Positions 8,975 through 17,503 of a stretch of 64,000 bases of DNA are shown piece after piece; within the stretch, counting starts at the first letter, position 1, and every line of letters starts with the position of its first letter. Source of the stretch: an uncultured Ruminococcus sp. (GTDB taxonomy: Bacteria > Bacillota > Clostridia > Oscillospirales > Ruminococcaceae). A program made the position numbers and the translations under genes. Location of the stretch: assembly GCA_902800795.1 (NCBI GenBank), contig CADCFQ010000008.1:1-64000 (forward strand), given 5' to 3'. Below the pieces are notes generated by a model. That model was not told where the DNA came from. It ran no database searches and was given only the letters and a program-made list of their open reading frames with translations.

Positions 8975-9238
8975 ATGAAGTATCTGTATATTTACCTCGC
9001 AGCGGTGAGCCTGGCTGCGTTTATCGCTTACGGCATCGACAAGCTGAAAGCTAAAGCCGGAGCCTGGAGGATCCCCGAAAAAACGCTGTGGCTCTTTGGG
9101 CTTGCTGGCGGAGCGCCGGGGGCGCTGCTTGGGATGAGCGTTTTTCACCACAAGACCAGAAAGGTCTCGTTTTATGCTGTGAACATATTCTCGCTGTGCC
9201 TGTGGGCCGGCGTGACAGTCTGTGTTCTGGTAAGATAG
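8975..9238 (+). CDS. DUF1294 family small membrane protein
   Basis: 87 residues with three hydrophobic segments: the N-terminus (YLYIYLAAVSLAAFIAYGID), the middle (LWLFGLAGGAPGALLGM) and the C-terminus. The middle G-G-x-x-G-A-x-L-G-M and following FHHKTRKVSF are the DUF1294 signature. A TGAGGTGAG ribosome site precedes the ATG. First gene of an operon with ispE, which starts nine bases after its stop. Function unknown. Confidence 0.85.
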   Translation: MKYLYIYLAAVSLAAFIAYGIDKLKAKAGAWRIPEKTLWLFGLAGGAPGALLGMSVFHHKTRKVSFYAVNIFSLCLWAGVTVCVLVR

Positions 9239-9247
9239 GAGAAGCTT

Positions 9248-10129
9248 ATGAAAACTGTTTGCGACAGGCTGAAAGTCAAAGCCTATGGAAAAATAAATCT
9301 TATGCTGGATATCGTCGGCAAAAGACAGGACGGCTATCATATACTCAACACTGTTATGCAGTCGGTGGACTGCTATGATATCCTTGATATCGAGCTGACA
9401 GACGGCGAAGGCGTTGAGTTGATCTGTGATAAGGAAGGCTTCCCCACCGATGAGCAGAACCTTATTTATAAGGCTATCATCGCTTTTGCAAAGCACACCG
9501 GGATAGACTATGGCAAGCACTTTAAGATAACAGTTGAAAAGAACCTGCCCTCGATGGCGGGCATGGGCGGCGGAAGCGCCGACTGTGCGGCTATGCTCAA
9601 TGCGCTCAACTTCCTGTTCGGGACAAATCTTTTCGACGACGAGCTGGGACGCATAGGCGTGACCATAGGGGCCGATGTGCCCTTCTGTCTGGTCGGGGGA
9701 ACACAGCTTTGCCAGGGTATAGGCGAGATAGTCCACAGGCTTCCCTCTCCGCCCTGCAAGTTCCTGATAATAAAGCCCGATGCAGGCATCTCCACACCTG
9801 CGGCATACAAGGCTTATGACGAGATAGTAAACCCCAAGAGATGCTCGACCGACACCTTTGTCAAGGCGCTGGGAAGCGGGAACCTTTACAGCCTTTGTGC
9901 GAATATGTTCAATGCGCTGGAGTATGCAGCCTGCCCCGATGAGGTGACAAAAGCCAAGGAGGATCTCCAGAAAGCGGGAGCATTGCAGACACTGATGACC
10001 GGAAGCGGCTCGGCGGTGTTCGGGGTGTTTGACAATGACGAAATGTTGAAGGCCGCTTATGACAGCATAAGCGGATACAGCTATAAAACCATCTGCGTGC
10101 CCGTTAAAAAGGGCTGCGAGTTCATCTGA
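9248..10129 (+). CDS. ispE: 4-diphosphocytidyl-2-C-methyl-D-erythritol kinase
   Basis: 293 residues, normal length. GHMP kinase that phosphorylates CDP-ME in the MEP isoprenoid pathway. Shows the N-terminal AYGKINLMLDIVGKRQDGYH and the ATP-binding glycine loop PSMAGMGGGSADCAAML near residue 100. The C-terminal GHMP motif is LMTGSGSAVFGVF. A TAGGAG ribosome site lies before the ATG. Its presence means that isoprenoids are made by the non-mevalonate route. Confidence 0.96.
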   Translation: MKTVCDRLKVKAYGKINLMLDIVGKRQDGYHILNTVMQSVDCYDILDIELTDGEGVELICDKEGFPTDEQNLIYKAIIAFAKHTGIDYGKHFKITVEKNLPSMAGMGGGSADCAAMLNALNFLFGTNLFDDELGRIGVTIGADVPFCLVGGTQLCQGIGEIVHRLPSPPCKFLIIKPDAGISTPAAYKAYDEIVNPKRCSTDTFVKALGSGNLYSLCANMFNALEYAACPDEVTKAKEDLQKAGALQTLMTGSGSAVFGVFDNDEMLKAAYDSISGYSYKTICVPVKKGCEFI

Positions 10130-10143
10130 CAGGAGGGTGGAAA

Positions 10144-10785
10144 ATGAGAAGCAAATGCAGATTCTGCGGTTACAGGTTCGAGTCAGCTGATGAAATGATA
10201 TGCCCGGAGTGTCTCACCGCAAGAGAGGACGATATTCAGTGCGGCATCTTTGAGGACGAGGACCACAGCCATAACCTTGATCCGTTCTCCAAGGGATTCG
10301 AAAGCCCGGGAACGGATATGTATGAGGAGAAGAGAAACGACTTTGTGGCAAAGGAGCGCCGTGAGGAAGACCACGACCCGAATTTCAAGAGCCCGAAGAA
10401 GACCTTCCAGCCCCAGCAGCAGTATGTGCCGCCCGCCTATACTCCGCCGAACCCCACAGTGGGCGCTGCCGCAAGACAGACACAGAGACAGAATTATAAC
10501 TTCGGACAGGTGAACCAGAACCGCACCTTCAACCAGGCGCAGAACCCGTTCAATGTGAACCTGAGCAACTATAAAAGTCAGTTACAGAACAAGAACGGTC
10601 AGCAGCAGCAGAACAAGACAAATCAGGGCTGTGCTGTGGCGATAATCATCTTTATCGTTATGCTGTTCTTTATCCGTATAGTTACCAATCTCTCTGCTCA
10701 TTCAGACTGCCGGGATGTTACAGGAAACGCCGGCGGAACTTCTGTGACGGCTGTTTATGAAGAGCAAGCACATTTCAATGAGTGA
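10144..10785 (+). CDS. zinc-ribbon protein with a C-terminal membrane helix
   Basis: 213 residues. Begins with two CxxC knuckles (CRFCGYRF and CPECL), a zinc-ribbon. A long Gln/Asn/Pro-rich disordered segment follows (about residues 75-160, including QPQQQ and NGQQQQNK), then one membrane helix (AVAIIIFIVMLFFIRIV) and a short tail. A strong GGAGGG ribosome site precedes it. The last codons overlap the next gene's start. Architecture resembles membrane-tethered zinc-ribbon proteins of clostridia; no function assigned. Confidence 0.75.
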   Translation: MRSKCRFCGYRFESADEMICPECLTAREDDIQCGIFEDEDHSHNLDPFSKGFESPGTDMYEEKRNDFVAKERREEDHDPNFKSPKKTFQPQQQYVPPAYTPPNPTVGAAARQTQRQNYNFGQVNQNRTFNQAQNPFNVNLSNYKSQLQNKNGQQQQNKTNQGCAVAIIIFIVMLFFIRIVTNLSAHSDCRDVTGNAGGTSVTAVYEEQAHFNE

Positions 10786-11668
10786 CGCTTTAGCTTCGTG
10801 CAGGCTGTGTCCCAGAGAATGCGGCGCTGACAGGAGAGTGAGCCGTGGTTTCTGCGGCGAGAGCGACAAGGTCAGGATCTCGAGAGCGGAGCCCCACCAC
10901 TGGGAAGAGCCGCCCATAAGCGGCAAAGGCGGCGCCGGCACCGTGTTTTTCACCGGGTGTACCCTCAGGTGCTGCTACTGTCAGAACTTTGAGATTTCCT
11001 CCCACGGAAAAGGGTTTGGGCTGACGGTTAAAGAGCTTAGGGACTGCTTTCTGAGGCTTATGGATATGGGAGCCGAGAACATTGAACTTGTGAGCCCGAC
11101 ACAGTTTGTGCCGCAGATAACCGAGGCACTGGATATGCTCGGAAATAAGCGCCCTACGGTGGTCTACAACACAGGCGGCTATGAAAAGGCCGAGACCATA
11201 GCTATGCTTGAGGGCTATGTGGATGTGTATCTGCCGGATCTTAAATACTATGACAGCGAGCTTTCGATGAAATATTCAGGGGCGGCGGACTATTTTGAAA
11301 AAACGATAGAAGCGATAATCACTATGCAAAAGCAGGTGGGCAGGCCTCTCATTGAAGACGGCCTTATGAAAAAGGGCGTGATAGTCAGACACCTTGTTTT
11401 GCCAAGCTGCCGAAAAGACTCTATAAGGCTTATAAAGGAGCTGAGAGAGGTGTTTGAGCCCGAGGATATACTGGTCAGCCTTATGAGCCAGTATACGCCG
11501 ATGTTCAAGGCGGCGGATTTCAAAGAGCTTAGCCGTAAAACTTCCACCTTTGAGTATGAGAGCGTGCTGAAGGCTGTCGAGGAGGCCGGTTTTGAGGGCT
11601 TTTTCCAGGAGCGCAGCTCCGCTGACGAGGATTACGTTCCTGAGTTTTTTGATAAAAAATATTACTGA
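10778..11668 (+). CDS. PflX-like radical SAM protein (COG1313)
   Basis: About 296 residues. Cysteine-rich N-terminus (SCRLCPRECGADR ... GFCGE) followed by the radical SAM cluster motif GCTLRCCYCQN near residue 58 and a TIM-barrel part with VVYNTGGYE. This is the layout of PflA-related COG1313 proteins, often annotated PflX; the substrate is unknown. The ATG at 10778 overlaps the preceding stop as ATGAGTGA, which suggests coupled translation. A second in-frame ATG at 10757 is possible; neither has a strong ribosome site. Confidence 0.85.
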   Translation: MSDALASCRLCPRECGADRRVSRGFCGESDKVRISRAEPHHWEEPPISGKGGAGTVFFTGCTLRCCYCQNFEISSHGKGFGLTVKELRDCFLRLMDMGAENIELVSPTQFVPQITEALDMLGNKRPTVVYNTGGYEKAETIAMLEGYVDVYLPDLKYYDSELSMKYSGAADYFEKTIEAIITMQKQVGRPLIEDGLMKKGVIVRHLVLPSCRKDSIRLIKELREVFEPEDILVSLMSQYTPMFKAADFKELSRKTSTFEYESVLKAVEEAGFEGFFQERSSADEDYVPEFFDKKYY

Positions 11669-11705
11669 ATGCAAAAAATGTAATCGAATTGTTATCGAAT
11701 TGTTC

Positions 11706-11734
11706 TAGACAACAAGGGTGAAAAAATGTATAAT
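11706..11734 (+). promoter_or_regulatory. sigma-A promoter of the HD-domain gene
   Basis: TAGACA (11706-11711), 17-base spacer, TATAAT (11729-11734). The expected transcription start, near 11741, lies inside the palindrome that follows. Confidence 0.7.
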
Positions 11735-11735
11735 G

Positions 11736-11773
11736 TTATAAAGGCGAGGTGTATATATACCGTGCCTTTATAA
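11736..11773 (+). promoter_or_regulatory. 38-bp near-perfect palindrome at the transcription start of the HD gene
   Basis: Outer arms TTATAAAGGC (11736-11745) and GCCTTTATAA (11764-11773) are perfect. An inner GGTGTA/TATACC part shares the same centre (11754.5). Only one mismatched pair and two G-T pairs interrupt it. It starts one base after the -10 box. As DNA it could be an operator; as RNA, a long leader hairpin 38 bases before the ATG. No run of T follows, so it is not a terminator. Confidence 0.6.
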
Positions 11774-11811
11774 GCAAAGGCTTGAGACTATTTTGAAATG
11801 GGGTAATGCCT

Positions 11812-12342
11812 ATGTCAAAGGCTCTGGGTTCAAGGTATTCGATCGAACATTCCGATGACACAAAAGAATACTTTGAATTTGTGAAAGACCTGATCGATGA
11901 TGACGTTGTAAACGAAATGAAGAAGTATCGTCATCATTACAGCACCAACTGCTATCAGCATTGTCTAAACGTGTCTTATTATAATTATCTTGTGTGCCGC
12001 AAACTGGGGCTCGATTCCAGATCGGCTGCAAGAGCAGGTTTTCTGCATGACCTCTATCTCTATGACTGGAGAGAAAGGGAGCGCAAGAAAGGCGAAAAGC
12101 GCCACGGAACATATCATCCGAGAGTTGCATTGAAAAATGCCAAGGAGCATTTCGATATCGACAAGCGTGAAGAGGATATGATCGTGAAGCATATGTGGCC
12201 GCTGACCATCAAGCCGCCTAAGTATGCCGAGTCTTATGTTATAGTCTGCATCGACAAGTATGCGGCTATGCTGGAGATAGGCGTTCACCTGGGACGCAAG
12301 ATGAAAACAAAGGCACAGAGCATCAAACGAACAGCAAGATAA
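11812..12342 (+). CDS. HD-domain phosphohydrolase-like protein
   Basis: 176 residues. The HD core is visible: HHYSTNCYQHCLNVS, then FLHDLYLYDW with the HD pair, and a late aspartate in CIDKYAAMLE. This is the minimal metal-binding HD set, found in small nucleotide or phosphate ester hydrolases of clostridia. Start ATG 11812 has ATGGGG eight bases upstream; ATG 11806 is too close. It is a single-gene unit with its own promoter, the 38-bp palindrome and a terminator, so its expression is probably controlled on its own. The substrate cannot be told. Confidence 0.8.
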   Translation: MSKALGSRYSIEHSDDTKEYFEFVKDLIDDDVVNEMKKYRHHYSTNCYQHCLNVSYYNYLVCRKLGLDSRSAARAGFLHDLYLYDWRERERKKGEKRHGTYHPRVALKNAKEHFDIDKREEDMIVKHMWPLTIKPPKYAESYVIVCIDKYAAMLEIGVHLGRKMKTKAQSIKRTAR

Positions 12343-12347
12343 AAACT

Positions 12348-12379
12348 GAGCCGGCACACTGAGTGTCGGCTCTCTTTTT
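12348..12379 (+). terminator. intrinsic terminator of the HD gene
   Basis: Stem GAGCCG-GCAC/GTGT-CGGCTC followed by TCTTTTTATG. Confidence 0.85.
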
Positions 12380-12468
12380 ATGTTTTTGTCCTCCGTTACA
12401 GATTTTTGCACTATCTTCGTTAATAAAGTTTTAATAAAATTATTGCTGAAATAACCGTGTAATAGTGC

Positions 12469-12474
12469 TATAAT
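12469..12474 (+). promoter_or_regulatory. possible extended -10 promoter of the cotH-like gene
   Basis: TATAAT preceded by a TG dinucleotide (TGC-TATAAT), with no good -35 box. It would give a leader of about 140 bases containing a small CCACA/TGTGG hairpin near 12582-12594. A second weaker box, TATAGT, lies near 12556. Otherwise the 277-base gap before the gene is AT-rich and empty. Confidence 0.4.
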
Positions 12475-12619
12475 TGGCAATAAGAACAGTTATTACTGAA
12501 AAGACAGAAAAATAATGTTCAAACAGTACAGTTTTTCAATGATAACTTAAACATGGTATAGTATTATTTTAACATCAGGCCACAGCGTGTGGTCAGCGTA
12601 TGAATATGGAGGGTCATTT

Positions 12620-15600
12620 ATGAAAAAGAAACTAATGAACAAAGCCGTTTCGCTTTGTTCTGCGGCAGCTATGATAGGCTCCGCCGTGTGGTCGCCGGTG
12701 TTTGTGGCGTCCGCTGAAGGCTCGGGTGTCTTTATCAATGAGGTCTGCACAGGCAACACGGGCGCTAACGGCAATCTTGAAGGCGAATATGACTGGATAG
12801 AGCTTTACAACTCGAATGAGAACGATGTTGATATCTCGGGCTGGAAGCTTATCAAAGACGACAGCAATGAGTATGTGTTCGGCTCGGTGGTGCTGCCGGC
12901 AAAGAGCAACACTATCGTGTTCTGTGCCAAGAAGTATGCAGGTGATGATTCTATCCCTCATGCAGGCTACAACCTTTCGGGAAGCGGTGTCAAGCTGACA
13001 CTGACTGACGGCGAGAACAGTGTGGATGAACTGGAGGTTCCGGCTCTTGCGGATGACACAGTGTGGGCAAGACAGCCTGACGGCTCGGATGAGCTGGCTG
13101 TGCTTTTCCCTACTCCCGGAGTTTCAAACAACGATGCCGAATCGGCTATCCCCTGCAATGCTCCCGAGTTCAGTGCCGAGAGCGGTATTTATGATTCTTC
13201 GTTCAACCTTAGTATGGCGACAGACGAAGGCAATACTATATACTATACAACTGACGGCACCGACCCCGCAACCAGCAGCACAAGGATAGAGTTCACCCAG
13301 CCGATCAATATCTATAACAGAAGCAGCAGCGCTATGAAGATAGCAAACTATGTTTCTCCAAGCAAGGTCACACCCTGGGCAAGCTCCAACTACTACACAA
13401 CGCCCAGCAACAGCGCAGTTGACAAGGGAACGGTCATCAGAGCCGTTACACTAAGCAGCGCCGGAAAATACAGCGAGACCGTTACAAAGACCTACTTTGT
13501 GGGCGTGAACAGCCAGCAGCATAACGGCCTGCCTATCCTGTCTATCACGACAGACCCGGCAAACCTGTTTGACTATAACACGGGTATCTATGTTCTCGGC
13601 AAGGTGTATGACGACAACAAGGCGACTGCTCAAGACAAGAACAATCCGCCTGCCAACTATAATCAGAAGGGCAAGGAATGGGAGAGAGCCTGCCATATAG
13701 ATTTCTTCGAGCCTGACGGCACACTTGCTATTTCGCAGGATTGCGGAATGAGGACTCAGGGCGCATACTCGAGAGCTGACTATCAGAAGTCCTTCAGATT
13801 CTATGCAAGAGAAGAATACGGCGAGAAAAACTTCAAGTATGAGTTTTTCGATGACGCTTATATGGAGAACGGCTCGGGCAAGAAGCTCAAGAAGTTCAAG
13901 AAGCTTGTGGTGAGAAACGGCGGAAACGACACCAACTATGCTAAATTCAAGGACAGCTATATCCAATCGCTGTTTTCCGACAGGCAGGTTGACACCCAGG
14001 AGGGCAGACCCTGCGTTGTTTATATCGACGGAGAATACTGGGGGCTTTATACTCTCCAGGAGGACTTTGACGACCACTACTATGAGGAGAACTATAGCGT
14101 TAATGCCGATGAGGTAGTCGTTTATAAAAAGGGCGAGATCGACGAGGGCAACGAAGAGGATATCCAGCTGTTCACGGAGCTTCGCAGTTTTGCAAAGAAC
14201 AATAACCTGGCGCTTGCTTCCAACTATAACAAGATATCACAGATGCTCGATCTCCAGAGCTTTGCAGATTACTGTGCGGCTGAGATGTATATCATCAACG
14301 AGGACTGGCCCGGCAACAACTATTCGATGTGGAGAACAAGGACTGTTGATGAGTCCAATCCTTATGCCGACGGCAGATGGAGAATGAACCTTTATGATAC
14401 CGAGATGGGCGTTGACCACTACGGCAACAGCAGTACCAAGTATAATGTCGATAACCTCAAAAAGATAATGCAGAACACCTGGGACGATGTTCCTGTCTTG
14501 TTCAATGCTCTTATCAAGAACGAGGATTTCAAGCTTATGTTCATCAACGCTATGATGGACTATGCTAACCTCAACTGTAAACCTTCGAGAGCTCTGGCTA
14601 TCGAGAAGGAGTATATTAACGCATACCGTCCCGAGCTTTACAAGTATTTCGCAAGGTTCCCGAGCTGGGCTAATGTCGGCAATGCCGCTGACCCCTGTAT
14701 CTCGAGAATGGAGACATTCATCAAGAACAGACCCGGCTATGTTCCCACGATGCTTAAAAACAACCTCTCTCTCGGAAACGCTGTGGATGTCAGCGTGTCC
14801 GCTGTTAACCCCGAGGGCGGCAAGGTGACGATAAACACCTCCACCCTAGATATCTCCGAGGACTTTAGCGGAAAATACTTTGCAGGAAAGAACATAACCC
14901 TGACTGCCGAGGCAGAAGAGGGATATGAATTTGCTGGCTGGGCCGGGACCTACAATTCTACTGATGCATCCATATCCATCGATCCGTCCAAGGCTTCCTT
15001 TGTCCAGGCTGTGTTCGTAAGAGAAGGCCAGACAGTACATACTGTCAAGTTCTATTACGGCACAAAGGTACTGTCCACACTGGTGGCTGACGGCACTGCT
15101 GCCGAGTTCCCGGCTGCTTACTTCGCCAGGGACGGCTACTCAGCATCTGTCAAGGAAGACCTCTCGAATGTGACCTCCGACCTTAACTGTGCAGTGGTTT
15201 ATTCAGCCGCTACCTACAAAGTAAGATTCAATTCCAACGGCGGCACAGGCACTATGACAGACCAGAGCTTTACCTACGGCAAATCGCAGGCGCTGAAAGC
15301 CAACACCTTCAAGAAATCAGGCTATGCTTTCAAGGGCTGGGCATCTGTCAAGGGCTCGCTGATCGTCAAGTATGCCGACAAGGAATCGGTATCGAACCTT
15401 ACCAACAAGGACGGCACTGTCTATAACCTCTACGCTGTATGGGGCAAGGATATCTCCGCCTGCACAGCAACTCTTTCGGCTTCGAGCTTCGTTTATAACG
15501 GAAGCGTCCAGAAGCCCACAGTGACTGTCAAGAACGGCTCGACCGCTCTTAAAGAGGGTTCGGAATACAAGGTGACTGTCGATTCCGCTAAGAACTGCGG

Positions 15601-16204
15601 CGTTTACAAGGTAACTATCACGGGTGCTGGTTCCTATGCAGGGACCAAGACCCTCAACTTCAAGATAGTTCCCGCTTCCCTCAGTTTCAAGCTCCTGACC
15701 AGGACGACCAACTCGATGAAGATCGACTGGAACGCTTCCGCAGGTGCGACCAGCTATAAGGTATACCGTGAGGAGAACGGCTCCTTCAAACTTCTTGCCA
15801 CCACTTCTTCCCTTACCTATACAGACAAGGGACTCAAGGCAGGAACAGTTTATAAATACAGGATAGTTCCCTGCAACGGTACTCTTACCGGCGGTGCTTT
15901 CACCTTTACAAACTGCACCAAGAGCGCTGTTCCTACCCTAACAGCTTCTTCAGGGGCTGCGACAAAGGTGACCTTCAAGTGGAACAAGATAGCTCCCTGC
16001 TCGGGTTATCAGATAGTTTACTGCAACCAGAAAAACGGCACCTATAAGGCGCTCAGACACCTGGGACAGGCAACAACGACCTATACCCACAGCGGCATCA
16101 AGTCGGGCAGCACCTGGTACTTCAAGATCAGATGCTATACCGAGATAAACGGAAAAAAATACTTCTCCGATTATTCCGCACCGGCAGCTGTCAAGGTAAA
16201 GTAA
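12620..16204 (+). CDS. secreted multidomain CotH-kinase family protein with lamin-tail, InlB-like repeat and FN3-like domains
   Basis: 1194 residues. Start ATG 12620 after GGAGGG. Residues 1-32 are a signal peptide ending near VASAEG. Approximate domains: 35-150 lamin-tail-like (INEVCTG, DWIELYN); 180-285 chitobiase-C-terminal-like (IYYTTDGTDPATS); 300-650 CotH (ILSITTDPANLFDYNTGIYV, DCGMRTQGAYSR, YIDGEYWGLYTLQEDFDDHY, WRMNLYDTEMGVD). Further on, 700-800 is a GYEFAGW-type repeat, 855-935 a second InlB-B/Flg_new-like repeat (FNSNGGTGTMTDQ, GYAFKGW), and 940-1015 an MBG-like module (FVYNGSVQKPTVTV). The last 180 residues hold two FN3-like domains. CotH proteins are protein-kinase-like and in ruminococci often belong to cellulosome-related secreted proteins, but no dockerin, sortase motif or SLH domain is seen here. 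Confidence 0.88.
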   Translation: MKKKLMNKAVSLCSAAAMIGSAVWSPVFVASAEGSGVFINEVCTGNTGANGNLEGEYDWIELYNSNENDVDISGWKLIKDDSNEYVFGSVVLPAKSNTIVFCAKKYAGDDSIPHAGYNLSGSGVKLTLTDGENSVDELEVPALADDTVWARQPDGSDELAVLFPTPGVSNNDAESAIPCNAPEFSAESGIYDSSFNLSMATDEGNTIYYTTDGTDPATSSTRIEFTQPINIYNRSSSAMKIANYVSPSKVTPWASSNYYTTPSNSAVDKGTVIRAVTLSSAGKYSETVTKTYFVGVNSQQHNGLPILSITTDPANLFDYNTGIYVLGKVYDDNKATAQDKNNPPANYNQKGKEWERACHIDFFEPDGTLAISQDCGMRTQGAYSRADYQKSFRFYAREEYGEKNFKYEFFDDAYMENGSGKKLKKFKKLVVRNGGNDTNYAKFKDSYIQSLFSDRQVDTQEGRPCVVYIDGEYWGLYTLQEDFDDHYYEENYSVNADEVVVYKKGEIDEGNEEDIQLFTELRSFAKNNNLALASNYNKISQMLDLQSFADYCAAEMYIINEDWPGNNYSMWRTRTVDESNPYADGRWRMNLYDTEMGVDHYGNSSTKYNVDNLKKIMQNTWDDVPVLFNALIKNEDFKLMFINAMMDYANLNCKPSRALAIEKEYINAYRPELYKYFARFPSWANVGNAADPCISRMETFIKNRPGYVPTMLKNNLSLGNAVDVSVSAVNPEGGKVTINTSTLDISEDFSGKYFAGKNITLTAEAEEGYEFAGWAGTYNSTDASISIDPSKASFVQAVFVREGQTVHTVKFYYGTKVLSTLVADGTAAEFPAAYFARDGYSASVKEDLSNVTSDLNCAVVYSAATYKVRFNSNGGTGTMTDQSFTYGKSQALKANTFKKSGYAFKGWASVKGSLIVKYADKESVSNLTNKDGTVYNLYAVWGKDISACTATLSASSFVYNGSVQKPTVTVKNGSTALKEGSEYKVTVDSAKNCGVYKVTITGAGSYAGTKTLNFKIVPASLSFKLLTRTTNSMKIDWNASAGATSYKVYREENGSFKLLATTSSLTYTDKGLKAGTVYKYRIVPCNGTLTGGAFTFTNCTKSAVPTLTASSGAATKVTFKWNKIAPCSGYQIVYCNQKNGTYKALRHLGQATTTYTHSGIKSGSTWYFKIRCYTEINGKKYFSDYSAPAAVKVK

Positions 16205-16222
16205 AACTAATAGTTACAAAAG

Positions 16223-16256
16223 GCCGTGCTCCTTCTTTGGGGCACGGCTTCTTTCT
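16223..16256 (+). terminator. intrinsic terminator of the cotH-like gene
   Basis: Perfect stem GCCGTGC/GCACGGC around a 12-base loop, then TTCTTTCT. Confidence 0.8.
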
Positions 16257-16276
16257 GCAACGGGTCTTGCTTTCGG

Positions 16277-16305
16277 TTGACACTGTTATAAAAATATGGT
16301 AAAAT
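16277..16305 (+). promoter_or_regulatory. sigma-A promoter of hpt
   Basis: TTGACA (16277-16282), 17-base spacer, TAAAAT (16300-16305). Confidence 0.75.
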
Positions 16306-16338
16306 CATTGTAGGTGATACCGAAAGGAGCTGAGCGTG

Positions 16339-16884
16339 ATGCTTACGGATAAGAACGAGTTTTGCTCGCACATAAAGAATGTGCTTATCAGCGAAGAGGA
16401 GATAAACAAGGCGGTCGATGCCTGTGCAAAGGACTTGTCCCTTGAATATGAGGGAAAGCCGCTGCTGCTCGTGAGCATATTAAAGGGCGCTTTCATTTTT
16501 CTGTCTGACCTTACAAAGCGCATGACCATTCCCTGTGAGGTGGCCTTTATGGCGGCCAGCAGCTACTATGAAGGCACAAGCTCCTCGGGAGAGGTAACGA
16601 TCACTTATGATATTTCCCGGGACATAAGTCAGTATCACGTTGTGATAGTCGAAGACATCATCGACACCGGAAGGACACTCAGCGAGATAGTGAAGATACT
16701 CAAAGGCAGAGAGCCGCTGTCTCTGAAAGTGGTAACGCTTCTGGACAAGCCTGAAAGACGAGTGGTGGAGTTTGAAGCAGATAAGTCACTTTTTACTATC
16801 CCTGACAAATTCGTTATCGGCTACGGGCTGGATTATTCCGAGTGTTACAGAAATCTTCCATATATCGCTGAGTACGGCGAATAA
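16339..16884 (+). CDS. hpt: hypoxanthine phosphoribosyltransferase
   Basis: 181 residues, normal length. Purine salvage: hypoxanthine or guanine plus PRPP to IMP or GMP. Shows LLLVSILKGAFIFLSDL near residue 45, the PRPP loop VVIVEDIIDTGRTLSEI near 110, and a C-terminal FVIGYGLDYSE. ATG 16339 follows AAAGGAGC by eight bases; GTG 16336 is the alternative. Directly followed by another phosphoribosyltransferase gene. Confidence 0.95.
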   Translation: MLTDKNEFCSHIKNVLISEEEINKAVDACAKDLSLEYEGKPLLLVSILKGAFIFLSDLTKRMTIPCEVAFMAASSYYEGTSSSGEVTITYDISRDISQYHVVIVEDIIDTGRTLSEIVKILKGREPLSLKVVTLLDKPERRVVEFEADKSLFTIPDKFVIGYGLDYSECYRNLPYIAEYGE

Positions 16885-16901
16885 GAAACGGAGATGTGTT
16901 T

Positions 16902-17447
16902 ATGAGCAGAACATATAAGCTTAAAGTTGCAGGGCTGGAGCGTGAGCTGCCCCTCTGCGAGGTGAACGATGAGCTGGAGATAGCCGCTTTTATAATGCTC
17001 TCAGATGTGGAGCTGACCATAGCCTGCGCAAGGGAGCTTTTGAAAAAATGCCCCGACTTTGACTGCATACTTACTGCCGAAACAAAGGGCATACCCATAG
17101 CTTACGAGGCCGCAAGGCAGTCGGGCAAGGTATACATCGTTGCCAGAAAGTCGATGAAGGTCTATATGCAGGATGCGGTAATGGTAAACGTCAATTCGAT
17201 AACCACTAAAGAGGAACAGACCCTTTACCTGTCCCGGAAGGACTCCGATACGATGAAGGGCAAAAGAGTCCTTATAATGGATGATGTTATAAGCACCGGC
17301 GACTCGCTGAGAGCTATCGAAGAGCTTGCAAAAAGCGCACAGGCTGTCATCATCGGAAAGGCTGCGGTCCTTGCAGAGGGTGACGCTGCCGACAGAGACG
17401 ACATAATCTTTTTGGAGAAGCTGCCGCTTTTTCCCAAGAGCAAATAG
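16902..17447 (+). CDS. phosphoribosyltransferase family protein (adenine/xanthine PRT-like)
   Basis: 181 residues. Type I PRT with the PRPP-binding motif VLIMDDVISTGDSLRAIE near residue 125, and FDCILTAETKGIPIAYEAA upstream, as in Apt, Xpt and the PRT domain of PurR. There is no N-terminal winged helix, so it is not PurR itself. ATG 16902 lies eight bases after ACGGAG. It follows hpt by 17 bases, so a purine-salvage role is likely. The base specificity is not readable. Confidence 0.82.
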   Translation: MSRTYKLKVAGLERELPLCEVNDELEIAAFIMLSDVELTIACARELLKKCPDFDCILTAETKGIPIAYEAARQSGKVYIVARKSMKVYMQDAVMVNVNSITTKEEQTLYLSRKDSDTMKGKRVLIMDDVISTGDSLRAIEELAKSAQAVIIGKAAVLAEGDAADRDDIIFLEKLPLFPKSK

Positions 17448-17460
17448 GGGTTTTACACGA

Positions 17461-17490
17461 AAAAAAGCATCCCACACGGGATGCTTTTTT
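17461..17490. terminator. bidirectional terminator between the PRT operon and the capD-like gene
   Basis: AAAAAAGCATCCC/GGGATGCTTTTTT stem with an ACAC loop; runs of A and T on the two sides let it serve both converging units. Confidence 0.9.
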
Positions 17491-17503
17491 GTATGCTTGT
17501 TTT

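Noticed and set aside
10757..10777. Longer N-terminus for the PflX-like protein
   Set aside because: It adds seven residues without a better ribosome site, and the ATG overlapping the upstream stop is a more typical coupled start; not fully excluded.
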